DNA of 64,000 bases from Sphingomonas_D zeicaulis (GTDB lineage Bacteria > Pseudomonadota > Alphaproteobacteria > Sphingomonadales > Sphingomonadaceae), in NCBI RefSeq assembly GCF_050433225.1, contig NZ_JBNPXQ010000009.1, forward strand, positions 230,542 to 294,541, given 5' to 3'. Of this stretch, positions 44,251 through 61,313 are shown piece after piece. Both the position numbers and the translations under genes were made by a program. How positions within the stretch are numbered: position 1 is the stretch's first letter; every line of letters starts with the position of its first letter. The notes under the pieces were generated by a model, which was not told the origin of the DNA, ran no database searches, and saw only the letters and a list, made by a program, of their open reading frames with translations.

Positions 44251-44383
44251 GCCCTCTCCCGCACTTTCGCGGGCGTGCGGCGGTTATGACGGGCCGATCA
44301 TGCCCCCGGCATGATCTGTGGGATGCCGGGGGCATCCCACACCCGTCAGGACCGACGCACGCCCGCGAAGTGCGGGAGAGGGC
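44251..44383. repeat. Cloverleaf-like composite inverted repeat
   Basis: Outer arms of about 42 nt (44251-44293 and 44342-44383) are near-perfect inverted repeats with a few mismatches, starting GCCCTCTCCCGCACTT. Between them are two perfect hairpins: GATCATGCC/GGCATGATC at 44296-44316 and TGTGGGATGCC/GGCATCCCACA at 44317-44341. The whole 133-bp unit can fold as a three-way junction. Its arms are copies of the dispersed repeat found at 26710 and 38761. No ORF fits in it. Confidence 0.8.
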
Positions 44384-44479
44384 TTTCGGCACAGCGCCAG
44401 CGCCAAACCCCATGGCGCCCCACCCCAATTTACCGGATACTCCCCCCGACTCGCCCGCACCTTCCACAAGGCGCCCGCC

Positions 44480-45550
44480 ATGAGCCGACGAACGCCGATC
44501 CTCGCCTTCGCCCTGCTCCTGCTGTCGCTCGCCGGCAGCGCGGCGGCGGCCACGCCGAGCCGGGTCGAGCCCGCGCAGATCGCCTCGCGCAGCTTCGCGC
44601 ACAGCCGGATCGGCATATCCCCCACCCGCCGCATCAACATCTATCTGCCCGCGGGCTATGACGAAGCCACGCGCCGCTTCCCCGTCATCTACTTCCTCTC
44701 CAACATGTTTGAGGATGAGACCGCCCCCTTCGCCGCGCACGACGCCCGGGCGTTGCTGGACGCGGCGATCGCCGATGGCGTGATCGGCGCGGTCATCCTC
44801 GTCACCGCGGATTTCACCACGCCGATCGGCGGCGGATGGTACGTCAATTCCGCCGCGACCGGGAATTGGGAAGACTTCATGGTCCGCGAGCTGGTGCCCT
44901 TCGTCGACGCCAGATACCGCACGCTCGCCAACCGCGACGCGCGCGGCATCGCCGGAGACCGGATGGGCGGCCACGGCGCCATCCGCTTCGGCATGCGCCA
45001 TCCTGACCTGTTCGGCGCCGTCTATGCGCTGCACCCGATCGGCGCGGGGCTCGGCGTGCAGCCGATGGCGTCGCGGCCGGACTGGTCGCTGCTCCAGCGC
45101 GCGCGCTCGATCGACGATCTGAAGGACCAGGGCTTCACGCCGGTCTTCGCCTCCATCTATCAGGCGCACCTCCCCAATCCGGCGCGCGCGCCCCTGTTCT
45201 TCGATCCGCCCGCGCGGCGCGAGGGAGACAGGCTGGTGATCGACGCGGCGCTGACCGATCGGCTCGCCGCCAGCTTCGCGCTCGATCGACAGGTCGCGCG
45301 CTATGCGGACAATCTCCGGCGGCTGAACGGGCTGAAGTTCGATTGGGGCCGCAACGATCCGGTGACGGACCATATCGTCTCGCTCCAGGCCTTCGCCCGC
45401 ACGCTCGACGAATATGGCGTGCCGCACGAGGCGGAGGAATATCATGGTGGCTGGGGAGACCGGACCTGGGGCCCCGCGGGCAGGATCGTCACGGATATGC
45501 TGCCCTTCTTCCGCACCCACCTGCGCGCAACGCCCGCCGATGCGCGCTGA
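44480..45550 (+). CDS. Esterase-fold secreted protein lacking catalytic Ser and His
   Basis: The protein is 356 residues from ATG 44480, with a signal peptide ending about GSAAA-A. It has the esterase D/PF00756-like alpha/beta fold (RRINIYLPAGYDEATRRFPVIYFL, ELVPFVDARYRT). At the nucleophile elbow the usual G-x-S-x-G-G reads GDRMGG (Arg161 in place of Ser) and the usual GGH near the C-terminus reads GGW (Trp325). It is probably not a hydrolase. Position after a siderophore receptor recalls siderophore esterases (Fes/IroE); here it may bind rather than cut. Confidence 0.75.
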   Translation: MSRRTPILAFALLLLSLAGSAAAATPSRVEPAQIASRSFAHSRIGISPTRRINIYLPAGYDEATRRFPVIYFLSNMFEDETAPFAAHDARALLDAAIADGVIGAVILVTADFTTPIGGGWYVNSAATGNWEDFMVRELVPFVDARYRTLANRDARGIAGDRMGGHGAIRFGMRHPDLFGAVYALHPIGAGLGVQPMASRPDWSLLQRARSIDDLKDQGFTPVFASIYQAHLPNPARAPLFFDPPARREGDRLVIDAALTDRLAASFALDRQVARYADNLRRLNGLKFDWGRNDPVTDHIVSLQAFARTLDEYGVPHEAEEYHGGWGDRTWGPAGRIVTDMLPFFRTHLRATPADAR

Positions 45551-45580
45551 CCACCCGCCGACGACGACAGGCCCGCGCGC

Positions 45581-46213
45581 ATGACCCGCATCCTCATCGC
45601 CGGCGCGACCGGCCTCATCGGCCGGCAGGCGCTCGCCCTCGCGCTGGCGGACGCGCGGGTGGCGCAAGTCGTCGCCCCCACCCGCCGCCCGCTGGAGCCG
45701 CACCCCAAATTGCTCAACCCCGTCGTCGACTTCACCCACCTCGCCGCCGACGCGCCATGGTGGGAAGTGGACGGCGCGATCTGCGCGCTGGGCACCACCC
45801 GCGCCACCGCCGGCTCCGCCGCCGCCTTCCGCAAGGTCGACCTCGACTATGCCCGCGCCATCGCCGGCAATGTCCGCCGCCACGGCGCCACGCGCTTCGC
45901 CTTGGTGTCATCAGTGGGCGCCAACCCACGCTCGCGCTTCCTCTACCTGCGCACCAAGGGCGAACTGGAACAGGCCCTCCGCGACCTCGGCTTCCCCACG
46001 CTGACGATCCTGCGCCCCGGCTTCCTCGGCGGCCACCGCGAGGAGGTGCGGACGGGCGAGCGGGTAATGGACGCGCTGCTGGGCGCCCTCGCGCAGGTGC
46101 TGCCGCGGCGGATGCGGATCAGCCGCTCGGAGCGGGTGGCCGAGGTGTTGGTGGAGGCGGCGGTGGCTGGGGCGCCGGGGGTGGAGGTTTTGGAGGCGGG
46201 GGTGTTTGTGTAG
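45581..46213 (+). CDS. NAD(P)H-binding Rossmann-fold protein
   Basis: The protein has 210 residues, an atypical short-chain dehydrogenase of the HTATIP2/NmrA-like kind. GATGLIG nucleotide motif at the N-terminus (MTRILIAGATGLIGRQAL), then VDGAICALGTTRATAGS, RFALVSSVGANP, FLYLRTKGELE (YxxxK-like) and LTILRPGFLGGHR. Role unknown. It follows the esterase-fold gene by 30 bp and may share its transcript. Confidence 0.8.
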   Translation: MTRILIAGATGLIGRQALALALADARVAQVVAPTRRPLEPHPKLLNPVVDFTHLAADAPWWEVDGAICALGTTRATAGSAAAFRKVDLDYARAIAGNVRRHGATRFALVSSVGANPRSRFLYLRTKGELEQALRDLGFPTLTILRPGFLGGHREEVRTGERVMDALLGALAQVLPRRMRISRSERVAEVLVEAAVAGAPGVEVLEAGVFV

Positions 46214-46765
46214 GAAAATGGGATCAGGGAGACGCAAGAGTGAGCCAAGCTGTCATTCCGCACCGGCTCGCTAAACGGCGGTTCCTGATAAGAGCCGACG
46301 TTCAGGTCTGGACCAATGGAGATCTGCTTCCGGTGAGCATCGGCCCGCCCTCTATCGGCGAGATGACCCACTAACCGACATTCAACTGATATTTTCCGTG
46401 AACCGAAAGCGGACGCCTGTCCACGATCAGAACACCTCGAAGCCTCAGCCTCGCGCGCTTCCCCAGCTACTCGACTCACCTGAAACACCCGCAGTTCGTT
46501 GCCTGATCTCGGCTCCTCGGCGTAGATTTACCGTGCGCAGGTGCTTAGATGGACACATTCATCGAGGGTGTCAGCCCAGAACGCATAGACACGGTCCGTC
46601 AGATACACCCGCTCTGCCGTGAGCACTTGTCCGTATCTCAAGAGCGGAAGCAGTTCGGATCCGGGCCAGCTGGCTCGGATGCCGCGGAAGGCTTCAAAGT
46701 TGATTGGTGCGCGTGATTATATAGTTTATTCATTTTTCGTCGCCAGTTTCAGCCCAGGACGAACA
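46214..46765. other. Gene-poor, AT-richer left flank of defence island
   Basis: 552 bp with no protein-like ORF on either strand that I can support. GC falls compared with the genes to the left. A strongly AT-rich stretch at about 46715-46738 (tgattatatagtttattcat), with TTGATT at 46700-46705, is a plausible promoter for the nuclease-helicase genes, though spacing to a -10 is not ideal. Confidence 0.5.
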
Positions 46766-47563
46766 ATGACGTTAGTTTTGAAGCAAATCGATCATGATGA
46801 TCTTTGCCACGGGTGGGAATGGGAGGTCGAAGATATCGACCTGCTCGCCGAACGGGTCGCCCGCGTGGCGCTAGGACAGTATCGTCATGTCGCTCAGATA
46901 CTTGAAGGTCTGGCTGGTACAACTCCAGGCGGATCAGCGCAGCACGCGGCGGATGCGCTCAAAAAGCTAAAGGTCGCAAAGAACGGCGATCCTTGGCAAC
47001 GCGACGGCTGGCTGTTTCAGATCATATCCTGGATTGCAGCCAATCAGAAGAAGCAGGGAGCGACGCTTGCGCCACCCCACATTTTCCACGCTCACAAGGG
47101 GTTTGACGGCATGCAGCTGGAGCTTTCAGGTGATGAGAAATCCGTCACTGCCGTTGTCATTTTTGAGGACAAGGCGACTGAAGACGCGCGCGGGACGATC
47201 AAGCAGCATGTCTGGCCCGATATCGTAAAGATGGAAGCCGGCGAGCGCATCGCCGAACTAACCCACGAGGCGTCTGCAATTCTCGAGCGGCAGCAACACC
47301 TATATCCTGAGCTGAATGTCGATGACGCTATTGACCGAATTCTCTGGCAGCAGGCTCGCCGCTATCGCGTGAGCATCAGTATAGACGACAAGCACAAACC
47401 TGCTGAGAAGCGGCAGAAGCTCTTCAAACACTACGACATATCGGCAAACGGAGAAGTGTCCCGCCGCCGCGCCGAAACAATGCATTTCGATAATCTACGG
47501 CAGTGGATGACCGACTTCGCCGATTTGGTCGCCGCCAAGATTAGGGCGATTGCGAATGTTTGA
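46766..47563 (+). CDS. PD-(D/E)XK-like nuclease, HamA/AbpA (DUF1837)-like
   Basis: The protein is 265 residues from ATG 46766 (aggacgaaca ribosome binding site). A putative nuclease core is visible: GFDGM with Asp114, then beta-strand AVVIFEDKAT with Glu134-x-Lys136, the D...ExK arrangement of PD-(D/E)XK enzymes; helical flanks on both sides. It overlaps the helicase gene by 8 nt. A small ExK nuclease coupled to a big SF2 helicase is the Hachiman/AbpAB layout, where HamA degrades DNA after HamB senses aberrant DNA. Membership in DUF1837 is inferred, not tested. Confidence 0.6.
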   Translation: MTLVLKQIDHDDLCHGWEWEVEDIDLLAERVARVALGQYRHVAQILEGLAGTTPGGSAQHAADALKKLKVAKNGDPWQRDGWLFQIISWIAANQKKQGATLAPPHIFHAHKGFDGMQLELSGDEKSVTAVVIFEDKATEDARGTIKQHVWPDIVKMEAGERIAELTHEASAILERQQHLYPELNVDDAIDRILWQQARRYRVSISIDDKHKPAEKRQKLFKHYDISANGEVSRRRAETMHFDNLRQWMTDFADLVAAKIRAIANV

Positions 47564-50500
47564 TCCTATCACATCCGCGCTGATCGCAGCGTCGCCACCG
47601 CTCGACGGGCTCGACCTTGAAGCCCTGCCCAAACGCCTTACCGAGGCGTTCGCCGACATCGTGGCCGCAAGGATCAGACTTCGCGGTGAAGAGGTTGAAG
47701 AAGCCTCCGAGACGCTTCGAGACACGTTGCTTGAGGTGCGCCGATTGGCGGCTGCGCACGAGGCCTTTGTCGCGCTTCTGCCGGAGCGTGAAAATCGCGC
47801 AGCGGCCGCTTTTGTCGCGGCATCCGCACATCAGGTGTGTCTCGCGGGCTCGGTTTCCGAGGACAACGGGTTTTCCTATCTGGATGGCGCGACCATCGCC
47901 CCCGAAATTTGCGCGACTTTACTCTTCATGGTGGCGGAAGCTCATGCTGACGCCGCCGAATGCTCTAAACATATCTCAGCCGATCCCGATGACGCGACGG
48001 CCGTGGAACAGGCGCTCGCTACCTCGATAAAGTTGCTGGTAACCGGACGGCTCGCCGACATTGTACAGTTGGAACTGCCTGACATTGACACCGGCCAGGC
48101 CACCCCCGAACAGGCGATCGACGCCCTCTTTTTGGAACTCCTCAAGGGCATCAAAAAGCTGGCCGCTCGGCTCCTATTGCCAGTGGATGCCGAACCTGCC
48201 GCCGGCGACGGCACTGAACCCGCAGCTGCCCACTTCGCGCGTGTTAAGGCGCTAAGTGTCGGCCAGCTTGAAGACGTGTTCGGGGCAGGCGATCACATCT
48301 TCAACCTGTTCCCTGGCCCCTTGCATTTAGCCAATCTGTTGATCGCGGTGGAACGCGATCTAGTCGAATCCGCGTTGGCCCGCGTGTCGCCGCCGCAGGG
48401 CGTTGACGGCGATGGGTGGTGGCAGATCATTCGCCGCATGGCCCGCAAGAGGCCGTTCCTGTGGCGCAATCACCGCGATGCAATCGCGAGCAATTACCTC
48501 GAAAAAGGAACGTCGTCGGCAATCAGCTTTCCCACCGGCGGCGGCAAGTCGACGCTTGCCGAGCTGAAAATCGCGACATCTCTTATCAGAGGCGAGAAAG
48601 TCATTTTCCTGGCCCCCACCCACGCGCTCGTCGATCAGACGACTCGGGCGCTGAAGAGCACATTCAACACCTTCGAGATCGTCGGCGACGTCGAGGACGA
48701 CGTTACATTCTCCGACATCGTCGTCCTGCCGGAAATCATCGTTACGACGCCCGAACGCTGTCTGATGTTGCTGACGACGCAGCCCGAAGCGTTCGCGGAT
48801 CTTGGGCTAATCGTCTTCGACGAATGCCACCTGCTCCACCCCCGCGATAGTGATCGCAGCCGCCGCAGCATCGACTCGATGTTGGCGATCCTCAACCTCA
48901 CTATTGCCGCGCCCGAAGCCGACTTGCTCTTGCTTTCGGCGATGATGAAAAACGCCGGCGAAATCGCAAAATGGGTGGAAGAACTGACCGGCCGAACCTG
49001 CCTTTCGTTGAGCTTGGCGTGGAAACCAACCCGTCAGGTCCGCGGGAGCGTGGTCTATCCAGCCGACACCATCAAAGACCTAAAGGCGAAGCTCCAGCAA
49101 GCAAGGCAGGAATATCCGGATCATAAGAACACGCCGGTCGCGGTAAAACGCGAGTTGGTGGCCCAACCTTTCGGGTTCTTCAGTCTGTTGCAGACTTGGG
49201 CCAGCAAGAACCGCAACGACTACACTCTGCAACCGTTGCTCGATGATGCTCACCATCTGTCGACCGGCAGAGCCAAAGGCGGCGCGTGGTATCTGACGCC
49301 CAACGGAAATCACACGAGCGCGTTGATCGCCGCAGCAGCTGCTGCAAGCGGATTGAAGACGCTTGTTTTTGTGCAGTCGACCGTCCTCGCCGATTCATCG
49401 GTCAAAGAATTCCCCGAATTGATCGACGCCCGGAAGGTTAAGCTGACCGACGACGAGCTCGAACTTCATCGCCTAGCCGCCGAAGAGATGGGCGGGGCGG
49501 ATCATTGCTATCTGACGCCGACCGCAAAGGGCAATTACCGCGGCGGCGCCGCCAGTCATCATGCGCTTTTGCTTCGCGAAGAACGGCTTCTTCACGAATC
49601 CCTCTTCAAGCGCAAAGACGGTATCGACGTTCTTTTTGCGACCTCGACCCTCGCACAAGGCATGAACCTGCCGAGCGAGGTGGTCATCATTTCGGGCGAC
49701 AGCCGCTTCGACCCCGAAGCAGATAAGATGGCACAGCTGGAAGCTCATGAATTGCTCAATGCTGCCGGGCGGGCAGGACGGGCGGGCGAAAGTTCCCAGG
49801 GCTTCGTGCTTGTGGTGCCAAGCCGCGTCGTCGAATTCGACAATCAATCGAACCTGATCAACGCGCACTGGCTGACCTTGCAATCGATCTTTGCGCAGAG
49901 CGATCAATGCCTCATCATCGACGACCCGACGACCGCGCTTCTCGATAAGATTCATGCGGGCACTTTCGAGCAGGGGATGCCCGCCTATTTCCTGAGCCGG
50001 CTGCCCACATCGGATGAAAACGGGACCGATGCTCCCATCAGGTTGCTTCTGTCGCGCTCCTTCGCCGCGTTTCGTGCTCGGCAAAAAGGCGATGCCGATT
50101 GGGTTGAGAGCCGCATTGCCGCCGCTTTTGCCGCGCGGAAGAAAGCCGAGCCTGAAGGCGATGCGAAGTGGCTTGATCGCGTATCCGGGTTGACGGGCGT
50201 ACCGGTCGCGATCCTCAACGATCTCAACGACCTTTTTACAAAGCCCGAAAATGCCGCAACAACCGAAGCGGCCATCGCCGCACTGATCGACTGGCTTAAA
50301 GTCAATCCGGCCTGCCTTTTGGAGCTTGTCCGACCGGAAAATGTCGAAGGCCTTTTCGGCGACCCGTACAAGAAGCTGACCTCGGACCGCGACCGGGGAA
50401 ACTACGCGCTGCCCGTGATCGCAGCCCTGCTGGCGCAATGGATGAACGGAGCGCCGCTCAATGTTATGGAAACACGTTACCCCAAAGGTGGCGACAAGAG

Positions 50501-50840
50501 CCGCTGCGAATATTCGAGGCATTTCGTGCTGCGAATCGTGCCGGACCTAGCCTTCGTTGCGGGGTTGCCCGCGCGCCTATTCGCAGCGCAGAATGAAGAA
50601 GACACGCCGATTCCCATCGTACTCGCGACGCTTGGAAGTTGCGTTCGGGAAGGTTGCAATAGTCCCGAGAGCTTGGCTGTTCGTCTCGGCATGGGGCGGT
50701 CAATTTCGCGCGTTTCAGCGCGAGCGCGATACGACAAATTGCTTCCCTACTTCGAGCCCGGCGAACCTAACGAGTCATTCGAGCAAACAATTGAGCGATA
50801 CCGCAGGGCTTCTACCTTGATACTCTTTCAAGAATTGTAG
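47556..50840 (+). CDS. Large DExH helicase, HamB-like defence protein
   Basis: The protein is 1094 residues from ATG 47556, within the end of the nuclease gene. An N-terminal non-helicase region of about 310 residues precedes a Ski2-like SF2 core: Walker A FPTGGGKST (Lys about 331), DECH box (422-425), motif III LLSAMMKN, motif V ATSTLAQGMNLP, and motif VI NAAGRAGRAG (about 735-745); the C-terminal part is helical. Likely loads on DNA and translocates, controlling the adjoining nuclease. No other defence or mobile genes are seen beside it. Confidence 0.8.
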   Translation: MFDPITSALIAASPPLDGLDLEALPKRLTEAFADIVAARIRLRGEEVEEASETLRDTLLEVRRLAAAHEAFVALLPERENRAAAAFVAASAHQVCLAGSVSEDNGFSYLDGATIAPEICATLLFMVAEAHADAAECSKHISADPDDATAVEQALATSIKLLVTGRLADIVQLELPDIDTGQATPEQAIDALFLELLKGIKKLAARLLLPVDAEPAAGDGTEPAAAHFARVKALSVGQLEDVFGAGDHIFNLFPGPLHLANLLIAVERDLVESALARVSPPQGVDGDGWWQIIRRMARKRPFLWRNHRDAIASNYLEKGTSSAISFPTGGGKSTLAELKIATSLIRGEKVIFLAPTHALVDQTTRALKSTFNTFEIVGDVEDDVTFSDIVVLPEIIVTTPERCLMLLTTQPEAFADLGLIVFDECHLLHPRDSDRSRRSIDSMLAILNLTIAAPEADLLLLSAMMKNAGEIAKWVEELTGRTCLSLSLAWKPTRQVRGSVVYPADTIKDLKAKLQQARQEYPDHKNTPVAVKRELVAQPFGFFSLLQTWASKNRNDYTLQPLLDDAHHLSTGRAKGGAWYLTPNGNHTSALIAAAAAASGLKTLVFVQSTVLADSSVKEFPELIDARKVKLTDDELELHRLAAEEMGGADHCYLTPTAKGNYRGGAASHHALLLREERLLHESLFKRKDGIDVLFATSTLAQGMNLPSEVVIISGDSRFDPEADKMAQLEAHELLNAAGRAGRAGESSQGFVLVVPSRVVEFDNQSNLINAHWLTLQSIFAQSDQCLIIDDPTTALLDKIHAGTFEQGMPAYFLSRLPTSDENGTDAPIRLLLSRSFAAFRARQKGDADWVESRIAAAFAARKKAEPEGDAKWLDRVSGLTGVPVAILNDLNDLFTKPENAATTEAAIAALIDWLKVNPACLLELVRPENVEGLFGDPYKKLTSDRDRGNYALPVIAALLAQWMNGAPLNVMETRYPKGGDKSRCEYSRHFVLRIVPDLAFVAGLPARLFAAQNEEDTPIPIVLATLGSCVREGCNSPESLAVRLGMGRSISRVSARARYDKLLPYFEPGEPNESFEQTIERYRRASTLILFQEL

Positions 50841-50857
50841 GGTCCCTGCCTATCGGG

Positions 50858-50876
50858 ATGTCGGCCAACCCGACAT
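50858..50876 (+). terminator. Weak hairpin after the helicase gene
   Basis: ATGTCGG/CCGACAT with a 5-nt loop, 18 nt past the helicase stop. No T-run follows, so it is at best a weak or factor-dependent terminator. Confidence 0.3.
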
Positions 50877-51257
50877 AGCTATGCTCCTGCCCGATCGCCG
50901 GGGTCGTTGAAGGCTGTCTCGCCATCCAAGTATGCGGAGCGGGCGGCTAGGCCGCTAGTATGACCGACGAGAACAGAGTTTTGATCTAGCCATAGCCGGA
51001 ATACTGGCCGGAGCAGCGCAGACGGTGGACGACTCGGAGTGCCACCATTCGTTGACGTTGATCAGCGCGATTGGCAGCTATCGGCGAAATCGGACGTTCA
51101 CAGGATTCGGCAACAACGGCTGGAATTGGTCGCAAACCGTCACCCCAATGCAACGCCCGCCCCCTCAAAGGTCGGCCGAAAGCGCTCGATCAAATTGAAC
51201 CAACGTTGCAACGCCGCTGACGCAAGCGCCCGCCGCCGTCTCATCCCACAAAAGAAA
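50877..51257. other. Intergenic right flank of the defence island
   Basis: About 380 bp between the helicase and the rpoC terminator. I see no protein-like ORF, tRNA or repeat here. Composition returns to the GC-rich host level toward 51200. Confidence 0.5.
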
Positions 51258-51285
51258 AAGGCCCGCCGGATCACTCCAGCGGGCC
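51254..51285 (-). terminator. rpoBC terminator
   Basis: GGCCCGC (51260-51266) pairs with GCGGGCC (51279-51285). On the minus strand the stem is followed by TTTTTCTTT. It lies about 35 nt after the rpoC stop. Confidence 0.85.
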
Positions 51286-51318
51286 CTTCCCTACCTCACA
51301 GTCTGAACACCCCGGAGA

Positions 51319-55572
<4,254 letters not shown>

Positions 55573-55646
55573 GTCTTAATCCCTCTCGAGGGCGAATAGG
55601 TCGGCCGGGTGGAGCGGCGCCGCCGTCAGGCGGCGCCATCCCGATC

Positions 55647-59801
<4,155 letters not shown>

Positions 59802-59850
59802 GGTCGGTGTTCGCCCTCTCGGTCGTCAATACAGGCGCGCAGACAGACGC

Positions 59851-59886
59851 AAAAAGCCGCGAGCTCCCACTATGGGAAGCCGCAGC
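59851..59886 (-). promoter_or_regulatory. rpoB leader hairpin with T-run (attenuator-like)
   Basis: On the minus strand GCTGCG...CGCGGC and an inner TCCCA-TAG-TGGGA stem are followed by TTTTTGCG, the shape of an intrinsic terminator, 50 nt ahead of the rpoB ATG. Flanking AGACGC/GCGTCT segments could pair around it. The 303-bp gap 59802-60104 otherwise holds no gene and must contain the rpoB promoter. Confidence 0.55.
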
Positions 59887-60104
59887 TCCAGCGTCTAAAA
59901 ACCCCTGCCCGCCTATTCGACCGATGCACTGCGCGACGGCGCATCATTTCCCGACGAACTGGGGTGAAGCCGCCATATAGGCGCAGGGCTGCCGCGAGTC
60001 AAACCCGCTGATTTTTGCAGCTCGTCCCCGCGCCGCCACGACTCGTCCCGATATGCGCCGGTTGCACGGGGCGCATCCCAGCATTCGAACATTTCACTTA
60101 TGCT

Positions 60105-61148
60105 ATGACGAAAGATCCCTTCTCTTATCGTCGCGCGGTCGCTCTGCTTCTCGCGGCCACCGCGCTTCCCTTCACCCCCGCGCTCGCGCAGGATGCTGCC
60201 GCACCTGCGCAAGGCAGTTCGGTGGCGCCGCCTCCGGTGACGACCACGGTCGCGCCGCCAGCGGCCGCCCCCGTTGCACCCGCCGCGACGGCGCCGATTA
60301 CCGCATCGGCTATCGACGCCCCGCCGGTAACGCGCACCGCGCCGCCGTCGGTCACGACCACGGCGATGCCGACCGCGGCACCACCCGCGGTGCCCGACGC
60401 GAGCCCGCCGGCACGCGAGGCCGCCGAGCGCCCGGCGCCGCGTCGCGCCGAGCGTGCCCAGCTGCGCGCCACGCCCCCGGCCGAACGCGCTGCCCCGGCG
60501 CCGGCCGCCCAAGCGGCCCCCGCGCCTGCACCGGTCGCAGCGGCCCCTGCCGCCGCGCCCCAGCCGGAACCCGCCGCGGCCCCGGCGCCGGCCGAACCCG
60601 CGACAGGCGCCCCCGCACCGACCGCGACAGCCACCGACTCGCGGATGGCGTGGATCATCGGCGGCATCGCCGTGATGGTCCTGATCGCCGGTGCCGCCAT
60701 GCTGCTCCGCCGCCGTCGAGATCCTGTCGGTACGCCGGTCGCGGACGACCCCGGCATCGCGCCGCTGCCCGCCTTCGCACCGCAAGCGACCGCAGCGACC
60801 AGCGGTGACGCCGCGATCGAACCGACCCGCCCTGCGCCGTCGGCCCCGCTGTTCAACGCCGCGCCGGCCTCTGCCGCCGCCGTTGCCGCCGCGCATGACC
60901 GCAAGGCCGCGCTGCGCGATCGCTTCGCCGGTGAGCCGGTCGATCCCTATCTGGCCGAGGTCGCGCGCCGCCGTTCGGTCACGCCCACTGCGCCGGTCGA
61001 CCCGTATCTTGCCGAGATCGAGCGCCGCCGCAAAACGGTGACCGCCGAGCCGGTCGATCCCTACCTCGCGGAGATCGCGCGTCGACGCACCGCGCAGGCG
61101 ACCAACACTTCGCCGGTCCCGGCCAGCCGCGAACCCGCGCTGGTCTGA
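60105..61148 (+). CDS. Pro/Ala-rich membrane protein with DPYLAE repeats
   Basis: The protein is 347 residues from ATG 60105. Signal peptide (ATALPFTPALA-Q), then about 150 residues of Ala/Pro/Thr-rich low-complexity sequence, one TM helix at about 181-203 (MAWIIGGIAVMVLIAGAAMLL) followed by Arg-rich stop-transfer, then a cytoplasmic tail with three near-repeats of PVDPYLAEIARRR (about 280-345). The periplasmic part could span peptidoglycan. I do not recognise a family; it lies opposite to rplJL and rpoBC. Confidence 0.7.
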   Translation: MTKDPFSYRRAVALLLAATALPFTPALAQDAAAPAQGSSVAPPPVTTTVAPPAAAPVAPAATAPITASAIDAPPVTRTAPPSVTTTAMPTAAPPAVPDASPPAREAAERPAPRRAERAQLRATPPAERAAPAPAAQAAPAPAPVAAAPAAAPQPEPAAAPAPAEPATGAPAPTATATDSRMAWIIGGIAVMVLIAGAAMLLRRRRDPVGTPVADDPGIAPLPAFAPQATAATSGDAAIEPTRPAPSAPLFNAAPASAAAVAAAHDRKAALRDRFAGEPVDPYLAEVARRRSVTPTAPVDPYLAEIERRRKTVTAEPVDPYLAEIARRRTAQATNTSPVPASREPALV

Positions 61149-61176
61149 TCCAACCCTTCACATCCTGAAAGGCAGC

Positions 61177-61202
61177 GGCCCGCCATCCCCCGATGGCGGG
61201 CC
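61177..61202 (+). terminator. Strong hairpin after the repeat-protein gene
   Basis: GGCCCGCCATC/GATGGCGGGCC, 11 perfect base pairs with a CCCC loop, 29 nt past the stop. It lacks a following T-run but is positioned as a transcript end. Confidence 0.55.
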
Positions 61203-61231
61203 GCATTGCACGCAACGATCACCAGAAACGG

Positions 61232-61261
61232 AAAAAAGGGGACGGCCCCAAGGCCGCCCCC
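61232..61261 (-). terminator. rplJL terminator
   Basis: GGGGACGGCC/GGCCGCCCCC stem; on the minus strand it is followed by six T. It lies about 53 nt after the rplL stop. It shows that rplJL transcription is meant to end before rpoB. Confidence 0.85.
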
Positions 61262-61313
61262 TTTCTCCTGATCGCAAAAGCGCTCGGGTGCGGGCGCTTG
61301 GCCCGCAGTCCGA

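Noticed and set aside
41885..45883. 1332-codon minus-strand frame across the TonB receptor and esterase-fold genes
   Set aside because: It crosses two well-supported genes and a structured repeat, and has no recognisable domain.
46214..46765. Minus-strand ORF in the left flank of the island
   Set aside because: It continues into the end of the NAD(P)-binding protein gene as an antisense frame and has no protein-like features.
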